Below are positions 1-8,600 of a stretch of 49,170 nucleotides of DNA, piece by piece (the first letter of the stretch is position 1; every line of letters starts with the position of its first letter). Made by a program: the position numbers and the translations under genes. The DNA is from an uncultured Alteromonadaceae bacterium (lineage in GTDB: Bacteria; Pseudomonadota; Gammaproteobacteria; Enterobacterales; Alteromonadaceae), in contig CANMXU010000033.1 of NCBI GenBank assembly GCA_947501935.1, positions 1 through 49,170 on the forward strand. The letters are read 5' to 3'. The notes beneath the pieces were generated by a model, which saw only the letters and a list, made by a program, of their open reading frames with translations, was not told the origin of the DNA and searched no databases.

Positions 1-87
1 TAATAATGGGCAAAAAATTGTTGGCTAAAATGTTGAGGAACGAAAACAGCCAACTGTTTTTTGTCCTTATTAATTAGCTTGTTATGT
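1..87 (-). repeat. integron attC recombination site, cut by window start
   Basis: Read on the minus strand, this begins with an R''-type box (ACATAAC, plus positions 81-87 as GTTATGT), followed by AAGC and an imperfect hairpin. The inner arms are GTTGGCT (20-26) and AGCCAAC (48-54), and T/A-rich outer arms lie either side. This is the layout of Vibrio/Alteromonadales-type attC sites and parallels the complete site at 361-464. The terminal R' box (expected GTTATGT-like) would lie about ten bases left of the window, so the site is partial. The stop codon of the upstream cassette gene lies in its R'' box, as is common in cassettes. Confidence 0.8.
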
Positions 88-345
88 ACTTTTTGCGCTG
101 AATTTAGATTGAATATATTTATACACAACTACAGCACTAAAAAGCCAAAAAATAAGCTTTAAACTACAAACTAATATGAACCATATTGGATTGTCTTTGA
201 AAGATACAGTATTAGTTACACGGATATTGAGAATTTCAAAATTAAGAATTGCTCCTAATAATTGATCTCCTAACCAAAAGAAAAGGAAAGCACATATAAA
301 GAACCATAAAAAACTATTTGAAACACCTAAATCTTTATATTCCAC
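82..345 (-). CDS. integron cassette gene, small membrane protein of unknown function
   Basis: The frame stays open up to position 429, but the part above 361 is attC sequence of the preceding cassette. I therefore chose the GTG at 343-345, which has an AGAGG six bases or so upstream, giving 87 residues; an ATG at about 375 inside the attC is the alternative. The stop TAA (82-84) lies inside the R'' box of the next attC. The protein has two hydrophobic segments, roughly residues 10-30 and 50-75 (FLWFFICAFLFFWLG and FILVCSLKLIFWLFSAVVV), and a basic C-terminal tail. No family is recognised. Cassette proteins of this kind are commonly orphan membrane proteins. Confidence 0.6.
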   Translation of the reverse strand: MEYKDLGVSNSFLWFFICAFLFFWLGDQLLGAILNFEILNIRVTNTVSFKDNPIWFILVCSLKLIFWLFSAVVVYKYIQSKFSAKST

Positions 346-360
346 AGAACCTCTAGAGGT

Positions 361-464
361 ACATAACGCCCACATTAAGGGGCTTTTAATAAAGTTTGCT
401 AAAATGTGAAGCGAAGCGGAACCTAGCAAACTATTAAAAGTCCCTCTTTAATTGCTTGTTATAT
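361..464 (-). repeat. integron attC recombination site, complete
   Basis: This is a 104-bp site in minus orientation. The R'' box is ATATAAC (plus 458-464) and the R' box is GTTATGT (plus 361-367, crossover expected between G and TT at about 366/367). Nested inverted arms are visible: AGTTTGCTA (393-401) with TAGCAAACT (424-432), and CTTTTAATA (383-391) with TATTAAAAG (432-440), continuing into AAGGGG/TCCCTCTT. The apical loop is GC-richer. Features such as TAACAAGC-AATTAAAGAGGGAC and CCCCTTAATGTGGGCG are typical of Vibrio/Shewanella/Pseudoalteromonas superintegron sites. Its orientation means the cassette order runs from high to low coordinates. Confidence 0.9.
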
Positions 465-586
465 AAAGCTATTAAGTTTGAAAAGATTACCAGTTTTAAC
501 CAAACTTTAAAAGCTTGAACCAGACCTAAATACAAAACCACCGCAACACATAAATGAACGCTAAAAGAAAGCAACACAACGAGCAT
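434..586 (-). CDS. 50-aa cassette reading frame with attC-encoded C-terminus
   Basis: An ATG at 584-586 opens 50 codons that run through the R'' box into the attC and stop at TAA 434-436. The predicted peptide has two hydrophobic stretches (start MLVVLLSFSVHLCVAVVLYL; second centred on WLKLVIFSNLIALY) and ends LYNKQLKRDF, a tail dictated by the attC sequence itself. There is no strong ribosome-binding site (only GAAG two bases before the ATG), so translation is uncertain. If real it is the gene of the cassette whose attC is 361-464. A GTTRRRY-type box (GTTAAAC on minus, plus 648-654) about 60 bases upstream could be its left cassette boundary. Confidence 0.45.
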   Translation of the reverse strand: MLVVLLSFSVHLCVAVVLYLGLVQAFKVWLKLVIFSNLIALYNKQLKRDF

Positions 587-742
587 ACTTCAGCAAATGG
601 GCATTGCTAAACTCGAAAATAATCGCAGAGTAGAAAGCCCTATTTGCGTTTAACTAATACCAAAAGAATTTGCTAATAAACGTAGAAAAAACACAAATAA
701 TAGAAACTATTTTAATGCAGATTAGTTGCGGTATATAACAGC

Positions 743-766
743 TTATTATGGAGACTTCTCAGTAAT
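743..766. repeat. palindrome-containing direct repeat, copy 1
   Basis: This differs in two positions from the sequence at 951-974 and shares GAGACTTCTCAGTAAT exactly. This copy has lost one arm of the symmetry, but it sits inside a different inverted repeat, TTATGGAG (about 746-753) with CTCCATAA (about 772-779). It could be a protein-binding site or a relic of a mobile element end. Confidence 0.5.
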
Positions 767-950
767 GTCCGCTCCATAAATTAATTAATTTGGAATTAAT
801 ATCCCATAATTTCAAAGCTTTAGAAACTATAAGTTTAAGTTTATTCTTATACATTGGATATTAGTAAGAAGTATCAGTAATAGCCTATTAATAAAAATAA
901 AATAAAATGCTTAATATCAGTGACTTATAGTGAACCTGATATTTTTATGA

Positions 951-974
951 TTATTACTGAGACTTCTCAGTAAT
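951..974. repeat. palindrome-containing direct repeat, copy 2
   Basis: Positions 953-974 form a perfect inverted repeat with arms ATTACTGAGA and TCTCAGTAAT around CT. The 16-bp core GAGACTTCTCAGTAAT is shared with 751-766. It is not followed by a T-run, so it is not a terminator. The role is unknown. Confidence 0.55.
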
Positions 975-1335
975 ATTGCGCTAGCAATTAAATAGAATAT
1001 GTTTAAAAGAGAGATACACCACTGGTACACCGAGAGGCGCTATACTGAAGTGAAAATGGATAAATCAATCCAATCGAGCATGGGCGCAACGCTAAGGCGG
1101 TGACTAATGGGATTCGTTGAGTTTAGCGGTTTTACTGAGTTAGACACTTTATTACCTTGCTGAGAAAACGATGTTAACTACCATCGATGACTTCAAATAA
1201 TGTTCAATTACGATGGCATCTTTCACAATTACAAAACGAGCTAAAGCTAAGCTAGCTTCAGTTATCGTTGTGCAATTGTAGTTAAAAAACAAGGCGATTA
1301 TACACCGAGAGTTTCAAGTTTTCTGTAAAAAGAAG

Positions 1336-1373
1336 AAATCAGATACTTGCACGACTAACTAGATAACTGATTT
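1336..1373. terminator. weak candidate terminator downstream of the DUF3817-like gene
   Basis: Arms AAATCAG (1336-1342) and CTGATTT (1367-1373) are separated by a long loop. T-rich sequence follows on both strands (TTTTTTAT on plus, CTTCTTTTT on minus). It lies directly after the stop of the minus-strand gene at 1384. Confidence 0.35.
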
Positions 1374-1383
1374 TTTATGAATG

Positions 1384-1683
1384 TTATACGGTTACTGCAG
1401 AGCTTTGTGGTTCATTCTGGCCAGTTTTTCTTAAATATATTTCTACCAATATGAAGGCAAAAGGAACAAGTGAAGCAATAAACAGTATAAGCCACTTCAA
1501 AACAGACCATTGCTGCTTACCTGAAACAGAAAGAGATAAACTAAGATAAAGAATAAACAAAATGCCATGAGCCATACCCAGTGAGGAAACCCATTCCCTA
1601 TCAATTAAGCCAATAGTAACACTTAAAATAAGTAAATAAGATACACCTTCCAAAACACTTATGGTGCGAAACGCTTTTAACAT
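1384..1683 (-). CDS. DUF3817-family integral membrane protein
   Basis: This is a 99-residue protein with three hydrophobic segments. It shows the layout of the DUF3817 (YdzA-like) family: FRTISVLEGVSYLLIL at the N-terminus, GMAHGILFILY in the middle, and a final segment SLVPFAFILVEIYLRK. The length matches the family (about 90-110 residues). The reaction is unknown; it should sit in the inner membrane. The neighbours are gene-free DNA, so context gives no hint. The start is the ATG at 1681-1683; no other in-frame start fits the family N-terminus better. Confidence 0.75.
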   Translation of the reverse strand: MLKAFRTISVLEGVSYLLILSVTIGLIDREWVSSLGMAHGILFILYLSLSLSVSGKQQWSVLKWLILFIASLVPFAFILVEIYLRKTGQNEPQSSAVTV

Positions 1684-2307
1684 TTTATGACTCTATTATT
1701 GAATACTGGATAATACGCGCACTATATCACCCACCATTTATCAAAACATGTGCAACTTGCAAAAAACTCAAAAAATACTCCGCTACATCGCTTTATATTC
1801 GATACATACAAAGTAGCGGATGAATACTTTCCCCTGTATAGCTAAACCTAAAACTCAATGATTCAGTGATGGAGTTTATTTAAAGTTGCACGGTAGTAAT
1901 TTATTTATAAAAAATTGCAGATATCGCACCATGTATAAGTATCAAATTAATTACTCGTGTAACGCTTTGTCGATTCACACAGCTACATTGATATTACATT
2001 AAGCCTGAAATAAGCGCCGTGTTAATACAAGCCAAGTAATATTCCATACTAATAAATATACAGAACACAACTACAAAAAAAACGGTATTTCAAGCACTTA
2101 CTTATAATAAGCTTATTTTTAAATATGGTTCAACTCAATAGAAGTTCGAAAATCTATAGCATCAAAAATGGATGTGTTTACCAAGGGGAATTGGCTATTA
2201 AAAAGAAGTTTTATCATGAATGAAGTTACGATAAAGATGAAAACAATTTTCCCATCTTTATCAATAAGTAATAAATATGTTATCTGAATAACGTTAAAAA
2301 TTAGCTG
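1684..2307. other. about 620 bp without a recognisable gene
   Basis: This is A+T-rich sequence with stops in all frames. I see no attC site, RNA gene, strong terminator or transposase remnant. It probably contains the promoter of the minus-strand gene ending at 1384. Confidence 0.4.
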
Positions 2308-2514
2308 CTAACTACTTTTTCGTATCCAGCCCATAAAAGCGGCTTGTTTCCACATTAAAAGCCCTGAAATAGTCATTAGTGGAATAACGCCAAACATGAT
2401 GAAATTAGCAAATAGCGGCTCATTATTCCAAGGTGAATAAACATACGTTCCCAATAATGCCGCACAAATAAAATGAATTATTCTTAAAACTTTTCTCAAA
2501 CTTGCACCATTCAT
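2308..2514 (-). CDS. small inner-membrane protein, function unknown
   Basis: This is a 68-residue protein with two predicted membrane helices (about residues 10-26 and 34-53). It has conserved-looking aromatic and charged positions: RIIHFICAALLGTYVYSP at the start, then GLLMWKQAAFMGWIRK at the end. AGAGG lies seven bases upstream of the ATG, a good ribosome-binding site that supports it as a real gene. The R-x-x-H near the first helix and the MWKQ motif recall small conserved membrane proteins of marine bacteria, but I do not recognise a named family. It stands alone with no operon partner. Confidence 0.6.
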   Translation of the reverse strand: MNGASLRKVLRIIHFICAALLGTYVYSPWNNEPLFANFIMFGVIPLMTISGLLMWKQAAFMGWIRKSS

Positions 2515-2936
2515 AATATACCTCTTTATTTAATGAAGTTAGCTAACTAATTATGTTCTCAATAATGACTTAAAAGCAGAGAGTAAGCCTTTATTAAAAA
2601 CGGGAGAATTCGCTCGATATCAGCAGTAAATTTACAGCTAAAAAACAAACGCAAGTGTTCATGTTAAATAGTAAAAATCAGCTTGTATACAGGTGTTATG
2701 TAACCAGAATACAGCTATATCAGCGGTGGAGTTGATTGAAATTATTAGAAATATTTTATATGTTCACTTCAAAAATATTAACTACATTCTAAAATCAAGC
2801 CGCTATCGCATTGGCAATATATTAGCGCTTAACCTAAGCTTTATTCATTAAACACAGACAAAGCCCAAATGAAGCTGCAAAGTATTCTTTGAACTAGCAC
2901 TTTCCCCCTTTTAACTCTGACTATGGATAATAATTA
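2515..2936. other. about 420 bp intergenic region
   Basis: No gene or repeat is seen. It separates divergent genes and should contain the promoters of both the 68-aa membrane protein gene (minus) and the binding-protein gene at 2937 (plus). Confidence 0.4.
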
Positions 2937-3755
2937 ATGGATTGGTTGTCACCTTTCAGCAAAGCTTTCTTTTGTTGCTCATTATCAATATTGCTTTTTT
3001 TATCTATTTTCAGCCAAATAAGTCACGCCAATGAACTACGTATTTTAACTGTCAACGAGCCGCCAGCTAATTACCTAGATAAAGACGGTGAAATGCAAGG
3101 CTATGTGCTTGATATTGTTCATGCCTTACAGAAAGAGCTTGGCATTAAAACCAACATAGAAGTTATTCCTGAAGCCAGAGCATTAAATATTGCCAATAGT
3201 ACCGCCAACACATTACTTTTTAGCTTTTCAAAAACGCCTTATCGCCAAGATCATTTCCATTGGATCGGCCAAGTGTTATCAAAAAAGTGGCAAGTATATG
3301 CATTAAAAGAAAGTAAAATATCTATAACGAATGATGAACAATTAAGAAAAATAAATATTCTTGGGGTAGTTAGAGGTGATGTACGTGAGGAGTGGTTAGT
3401 TAACCATAAATTCACTAACTTACACTCAGTTACGCACCATGAGCAGAATGTAAAACGCTTATTAATGGGCCGAGTACCTGCCATTGTTTATGAAAACGCA
3501 GGGCTGATACACCTTTGCAAAAAATTGAATGTAGAACCTTCACTGGTAGAAGCTATTTACACCCTAAAAATTGCACCGGTATACATAATGATGTCAGCCA
3601 AAACAGCACCTCATATTGTCGAAAAATGGCAAACAGCTTTTCAACAATTACTAATGAATGGCGAAATAGAGGCAATATCGAAAACCTGGCAAATAAAATT
3701 GAAAAGTGATTTTAATATTGAAAGTGAATTAGCCAACGACATACTTATTTTTTAA
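2937..3755 (+). CDS. periplasmic solute-binding protein, family 3-like
   Basis: This 272-residue protein has a signal peptide of about 31 residues (hydrophobic core CCSLSILLFLSIF, cleavage probably after SHA). It is followed by a type-2 periplasmic binding fold as in the SBP family 3 (amino-acid-binding) group: ELRILTVNEPPANYLDKDG at the start of lobe 1, then GYVLDIVHALQKELG. No permease or ATPase gene is adjacent, so it may not serve an ABC transporter. The next gene, 88 bp downstream on the same strand, is a chemoreceptor, so ligand sensing is possible (inference). The ATG at 2937 is preferred because the ATG at 2924 hits a stop at once. The ribosome-binding site is weak. Confidence 0.7.
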   Translation: MDWLSPFSKAFFCCSLSILLFLSIFSQISHANELRILTVNEPPANYLDKDGEMQGYVLDIVHALQKELGIKTNIEVIPEARALNIANSTANTLLFSFSKTPYRQDHFHWIGQVLSKKWQVYALKESKISITNDEQLRKINILGVVRGDVREEWLVNHKFTNLHSVTHHEQNVKRLLMGRVPAIVYENAGLIHLCKKLNVEPSLVEAIYTLKIAPVYIMMSAKTAPHIVEKWQTAFQQLLMNGEIEAISKTWQIKLKSDFNIESELANDILIF

Positions 3756-3843
3756 AAAATAACAGCTTAATAGTAATAGTTTTTATTTACCTGAACATCA
3801 ATAAGTCATCAATAAGAAACATCTTATCAATTGAGGATAGGTT

Positions 3844-5478
3844 ATGAATTTTAATTTAATACGAGTGCGCTACACTGCTATTTTTACTAGCTTAGCGGTT
3901 TTCTTTATCGTTTTAGTAATAATGAATTTTAGTTTGGTTTCAACCACAGAGAACAGCTTAATTCGCTTCGGCAATACCTTTAACCCGGCCATTTCTGCCG
4001 TTATCAATGCTGATCGAGATTTATATCAAGCCAAAGTAGCCGAGTTAAAAGTATTAACCAGCGCGGCCAATAGCGCCCAAGCGACTGAATATTATCAGTC
4101 ATATCAAGAAAATGCCCAGCAAGCATTTGATAGAATGAGAAAATACAAACAACTGATGTCTGACTACCCTTCAGCGTTAAGCAAACTAGCAAAGTTCGAG
4201 CAAAGCTATAAAAGTTGGCGACAAGCTTCTGAACGGGTTTTTACCTTAATTAATAGTGGTGAAAAAGACCAAGCAGTTACACAAAGTGGCGGACTAGCAA
4301 ATAGCGCATTTAATGAGTTGAGAGAATTTTATAATATTGCCGGAGAAGCGGCTGACGAGAAAAGCCTAAGCGTTAGCGCAACATCTATAGAAACCGTAAA
4401 TGATCGCCAAACCGTATTATTAATTATCAGCGTACTAGTTGTTTTACTTACCCTGTTCACAGGTATTGCTGCTCCTAAGGCGATGGCCGACGCACTTGAT
4501 AACTTATCATCAAAACTAAAAGCCCTTAACAGTGGTGATGGGGATTTAACTAAGCGAATAAATAGTCAACGTAAAGACGAAATAGGCCAAGTTGCCAATG
4601 ACTTTGACCTATTTATCGACGGCTTAGCTGTATTAATAAAGTCAATTGTAGAGCAATCTGCACAAGTGATAAACGGAGTGGATGACTTAGACAATGGCGC
4701 CAAAAATATAAACCAAACCAGCGAAAAGCAATTAGAATCGGTAGAGCTTATAGTAACAGCCGTAAATGAAATGTCGTACGCCATCAGCGAAGTGGCTCAA
4801 AATGCCCAGCTTACCTCAACTGAAACCAACGATGTAAATCGCCTAGCTCAAGAAGGTACTGAAATTACTAATAGCGCAGTTGAAGAAATTCAAGGATTAT
4901 CAATCACGGTTAACAATGCCGCCGAAGTTATTTCAAAATTATCAGAAAACTCTAAAGATATAGCTTCTGTACTCGACGTTATTCGTGGCATTGCCGAACA
5001 AACCAATTTACTAGCCTTAAATGCCGCCATTGAAGCAGCTCGCGCAGGTGAACAAGGGCGTGGCTTTGCCGTGGTTGCCGATGAAGTACGCAACTTAGCC
5101 AGCAAAACCCAACAATCAACTGAAAATATTCAAGTGATGATAGAAGCCTTGCATCAAGGGGTTGAACAAGCCGTTTCCGCCATTAATAAAGGTAACTCTG
5201 CTACCCAAACCAGTGTTGAACTTTCACAACAAACATTAGAGGCGTTAGAGAAAATTACCGATGCATCTACCCGCGTTGCCGATGTAGCAGCACAAACCGC
5301 AACAGCCACTGAAGAACAAAGCCAAGTGGCGCATGATGTTAGTGAGAATCTGACGGTAATGTCTGATCATACTAAAACCAATCATGATATTTCAGAACAA
5401 AACAGCACACTTGCTGAGTCGACCATGTCACGAGCTACGGCCCTAAGCAACTCAGTGACTCGATTTAAACTCACTTAA
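3844..5478 (+). CDS. methyl-accepting chemotaxis protein
   Basis: This 544-residue chemoreceptor has a first membrane helix at about residues 9-30. A periplasmic helical sensor region of the four-helix-bundle type (about 35-190) contains a coiled KLAKFEQSYKSWRQASE segment. A second membrane helix lies at about 190-212, then HAMP (about 212-265) and a signalling domain. The highly conserved hairpin tip is present (RGIAEQTNLLALNAAIEAAR, about residues 380-399, then AGEQGRGFAVVADEVRNLA), which binds CheA/CheW. GAGGATAG precedes the ATG. It relays ligand binding to the flagellar motor or another Che pathway. It lies 88 bp after a periplasmic binding protein gene, possibly in one transcript. No C-terminal CheR-tethering pentapeptide is seen (it ends in TRFKLT). 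Confidence 0.93.
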   Translation: MNFNLIRVRYTAIFTSLAVFFIVLVIMNFSLVSTTENSLIRFGNTFNPAISAVINADRDLYQAKVAELKVLTSAANSAQATEYYQSYQENAQQAFDRMRKYKQLMSDYPSALSKLAKFEQSYKSWRQASERVFTLINSGEKDQAVTQSGGLANSAFNELREFYNIAGEAADEKSLSVSATSIETVNDRQTVLLIISVLVVLLTLFTGIAAPKAMADALDNLSSKLKALNSGDGDLTKRINSQRKDEIGQVANDFDLFIDGLAVLIKSIVEQSAQVINGVDDLDNGAKNINQTSEKQLESVELIVTAVNEMSYAISEVAQNAQLTSTETNDVNRLAQEGTEITNSAVEEIQGLSITVNNAAEVISKLSENSKDIASVLDVIRGIAEQTNLLALNAAIEAARAGEQGRGFAVVADEVRNLASKTQQSTENIQVMIEALHQGVEQAVSAINKGNSATQTSVELSQQTLEALEKITDASTRVADVAAQTATATEEQSQVAHDVSENLTVMSDHTKTNHDISEQNSTLAESTMSRATALSNSVTRFKLT

Positions 5479-5564
5479 AAATACTATAAGTTACTTATTA
5501 ATCACAAAAACCAAGTTACCTGAAACTACATTCTAATATTCGCTTTAAGTGATAGTTATTGTAA

Positions 5565-5579
5565 ATTGCTGCTAGCAAT
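5565..5579. promoter_or_regulatory. candidate operator upstream of the beta-galactosidase gene
   Basis: ATTGCT-GCT-AGCAAT is a 15-bp inverted repeat about 67 bp before the ATG at 5646, in the only intergenic space in front of this gene. Symmetry and position are the only evidence. Confidence 0.3.
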
Positions 5580-5645
5580 AAATAAGTATGATATGTAATA
5601 TAATAATTACAATTACCTATATCACAATTTAAAATAAGGGAAATC

Positions 5646-8600
5646 ATGCTTCTTAAAGCCGTTAAACTCGCTGCTTTATTCGTTAGTCTATCCAGCTTAG
5701 TTGCTTGTAACGACAAGCCAGAAAATACAACAAGTACAACTTCTTCCATCCAAGAACATGCTGAATGGGAAAATCCCGAAATTTTTGCTATTAACAAGCA
5801 AGCCGCTCATGCCTCTTTTTATCCATATGAATCTCAAGCGCTAGCTAAAAAAGGCGATATTAACGCATCAGAATTTCACTTATCACTAAATGGTAATTGG
5901 CAATTTAACTGGGTAAAAAAACCAGCTGACAGGCCTCAAGATTTTTGGAAAAAAGATTTTGATGTCTCAAATTGGGGCACAATTGAAGTACCAGGAAACT
6001 GGGAACGCCAAGGCTATGGCACCCAATATTATATTAATAAGCAATATATATTTCCGGCCAACCAACCCTTTATTGCTCATGAGCATAATCCGGTGGGTTC
6101 TTATGTTAAAGAGTTTGAATTACCTAAAAATTGGCAAAACCGCCAAGTATTTATTCACTTAGGCGCGGTTAATTCAGCTTTTTATATTTGGGTTAATGGT
6201 GAAAAAGTTGGTTATAGCCAAGGTTCAAAATTACCGGCTGAATTTGATATTTCCTCTTATTTAACCAGTGAAAAAAATCGCATAGCTTTAGAAGTTTACC
6301 GTTGGTCTGATGGTAGTTATTTAGAAGATCAAGACGGCTGGAGCTTAAGTGGCATTGAGCGCGATGTTTACTTGTACGCAACGCCAAAATTACGTATTGA
6401 AGACTACACCCTAGTTTCAGACCTAATCAATAATTACCAAGACGGTGTATTAAAACTTGCCGTCGACCTTAGCCTTGATGCCAGTTTAGCCAAAAACCAA
6501 CAAACGGCTGAAGTTAGCGTAACAGTAAAAGAGAACGACACCACTTTATTTAACGACAACAAAAAAGTTAGCGAAGAGCAGTTAACTCAAGCGATTAATT
6601 TTGCCGCGACACTCGAAAATATAAAATCTTGGAGCGCAGAAACACCTTACCTTTATGACCTAGAAATTACCTTACGTGATGCTCAAGGTAAAGTTTCGCA
6701 AGTGATCACTCAACCAATTGGTTTTCGTAATTTAAAAATGGAAAATGGTCTATTTTTAGTAAACGGTACGCCAGTTACTATACGCGGTGTTAACCGTGTT
6801 GAACATCATGCCACTGGCGGACGAACATTAACAAAAGAGTCGATGCTTAAAGACATTAAGCTAATGAAACAGCTTAATATTAACTCAGTACGTACTGCAC
6901 ATTTCCCTAACGACCCCTACTGGTATCAGTTGGCTGACCAACATGGTTTGTATGTAATGGATGAAGCCAATATTGAGTCACATCATTACATGGACGTTGG
7001 TGACAATAAAAAAGATAAGCCGGCACATCAACTTGGTTTTAAACCAGAATGGCAAGCAGCGCATTTAGCACGCATTGCTGATATGGTCGAGCGCGATAAA
7101 AACCACGCCTCCGTTATTTTATGGTCTATGGGTAACGAAGCAGGTATTGGTAGCTCTTTTGAAAAAGGCGCAGCGTGGATACGTGAAAACGACGCTTCAA
7201 AACGCCCAGTAACTTATGGTGGTTATGGCGATGTTCGTGGCCATACCAACCTTGACTATGTTGATATTTACACACCTATGTATGACTCGATTAAAGAGTT
7301 GAAAAACTATGCCAGCAAGCCAAGAACACAACCGATGATCATGGCCGAATACGCACATGCCATGGGTAATAGTTTGGGCAGTTTTGACGAATATTGGCAA
7401 ACCATTTACACACACCAAAATTTACAAGGTGGCTATATTTGGGATTGGGTTGACCAAACCTTTTTAGAAACTAACCAAGCTGGTCAAGATTACTGGGCTT
7501 TTGGTGGCGACTTTAACGAAGAAAAAACGGAGAAAGCCGGCGGTCACTTCCTAGCGAATGGTTTAATTCAGCCCGATCGCACTTTAAACCCGCACGCTTA
7601 TGAAGTGAAAAAAGTTTATCAGCCGGTAACCTTTTCTGATTTTGATGCTGCAACGGGTGAGTTCAAATTACAAAACCGTTATAACTTCCGTGATTTAAGC
7701 CACTTAACCTTTAGTTGGCAATTACAAGAAAATGGTGTGCCAGTAGCGGCTGGGCAACTAAATAAACTACAAGCCCTTGCAGGTGAAGAAATTACCGCCG
7801 AAGTTGATTTAAGTAGCTATCAGCAAAAAGCGAATTCTGAATATCATGTCACCATTACGGCAATAACAACAACAGCTTTAAACGCCTTTATTCCAGCGAA
7901 CTACCAACTCGCATGGGAACAATTTAGTGTGCAAACTACGCCGGCTCAAACAGCAACTATTATTGAAAAGAACAGTGAACTTAAGCTTAAGCAAAACCAG
8001 CAACACGTTCAGTTATCGGGCAGTGACTTTAGTTTAACGTTTGATAAAACAACAGGTGAAATCAGTAATTATCAATTTCAAGGTACAGCTCTTATTGAAC
8101 AAGGGCTAACACCTAACTTCTGGCGAGTACGAACGGATAATGACAATGGCTTATTAAATAATGCTAAAGTTGACTTAGGTATATGGCGCAAAGCATCAGT
8201 TGAGCAAACGCTTAAGTCGATTACAGTTAAGCAGCTCAATGATCAAGAAGTAGAAGTAACTACGATAATAACATTGGCTGGGCAAGTAGCTGAATACACC
8301 ACGCAGTATCATGTTTATAGTTCAGGTGAAGTGGTTGTATCCGGTAGTATTAATTTGTTAGCCAAAAAGTTAAAGATAATGCCGCGCTTTGGCATGCATC
8401 TGCAAATGCCAGCAAGTTTTGCCAATATAGAGTGGTTTGGCCGTGGTCCACATGAAAATTATGCCGACAGAAAAAGTAGTGCTGCGGTGGGTATTTACCA
8501 AGCCAATGTAGCAGAGCAATTACATGATTATGCCGTACCACAAGAAACCGGCAATAAAACCGATGTGCGCTGGTTGAGCATTAGCAATGCTCAAGGTATT

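Larger units (their letters stand above)
590..1383. other. gene-free stretch with palindromes and short direct repeats
   Basis: I see no convincing gene and, importantly, no integron integrase or recognisable remnant, although an intI would be expected on this side of the cassettes. The stretch contains a 24-bp near-identical direct repeat (743-766, 951-974), two imperfect hairpins (about 1171-1207 with arms CCATCG/CGATGG, and about 1234-1280), and an 11-bp direct repeat TACACCGAGAG (1026-1036, 1301-1311). The function is unknown. Confidence 0.5.

Noticed and set aside
2685..2710. GTTATGTAACC as a further attC end
   Set aside because: No matching partner box or nested inverted arms within 150 bp on either side.
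654..2936. Possible integron integrase next to the cassette array
   Set aside because: No plus-strand frame of useful length and no recognisable integrase motifs; not called even as a pseudogene.
5516..5797. 93-codon minus-strand frame overlapping the beta-galactosidase start
   Set aside because: Antisense to a clear lipoprotein signal and GH2 gene; no ribosome-binding site or family similarity.
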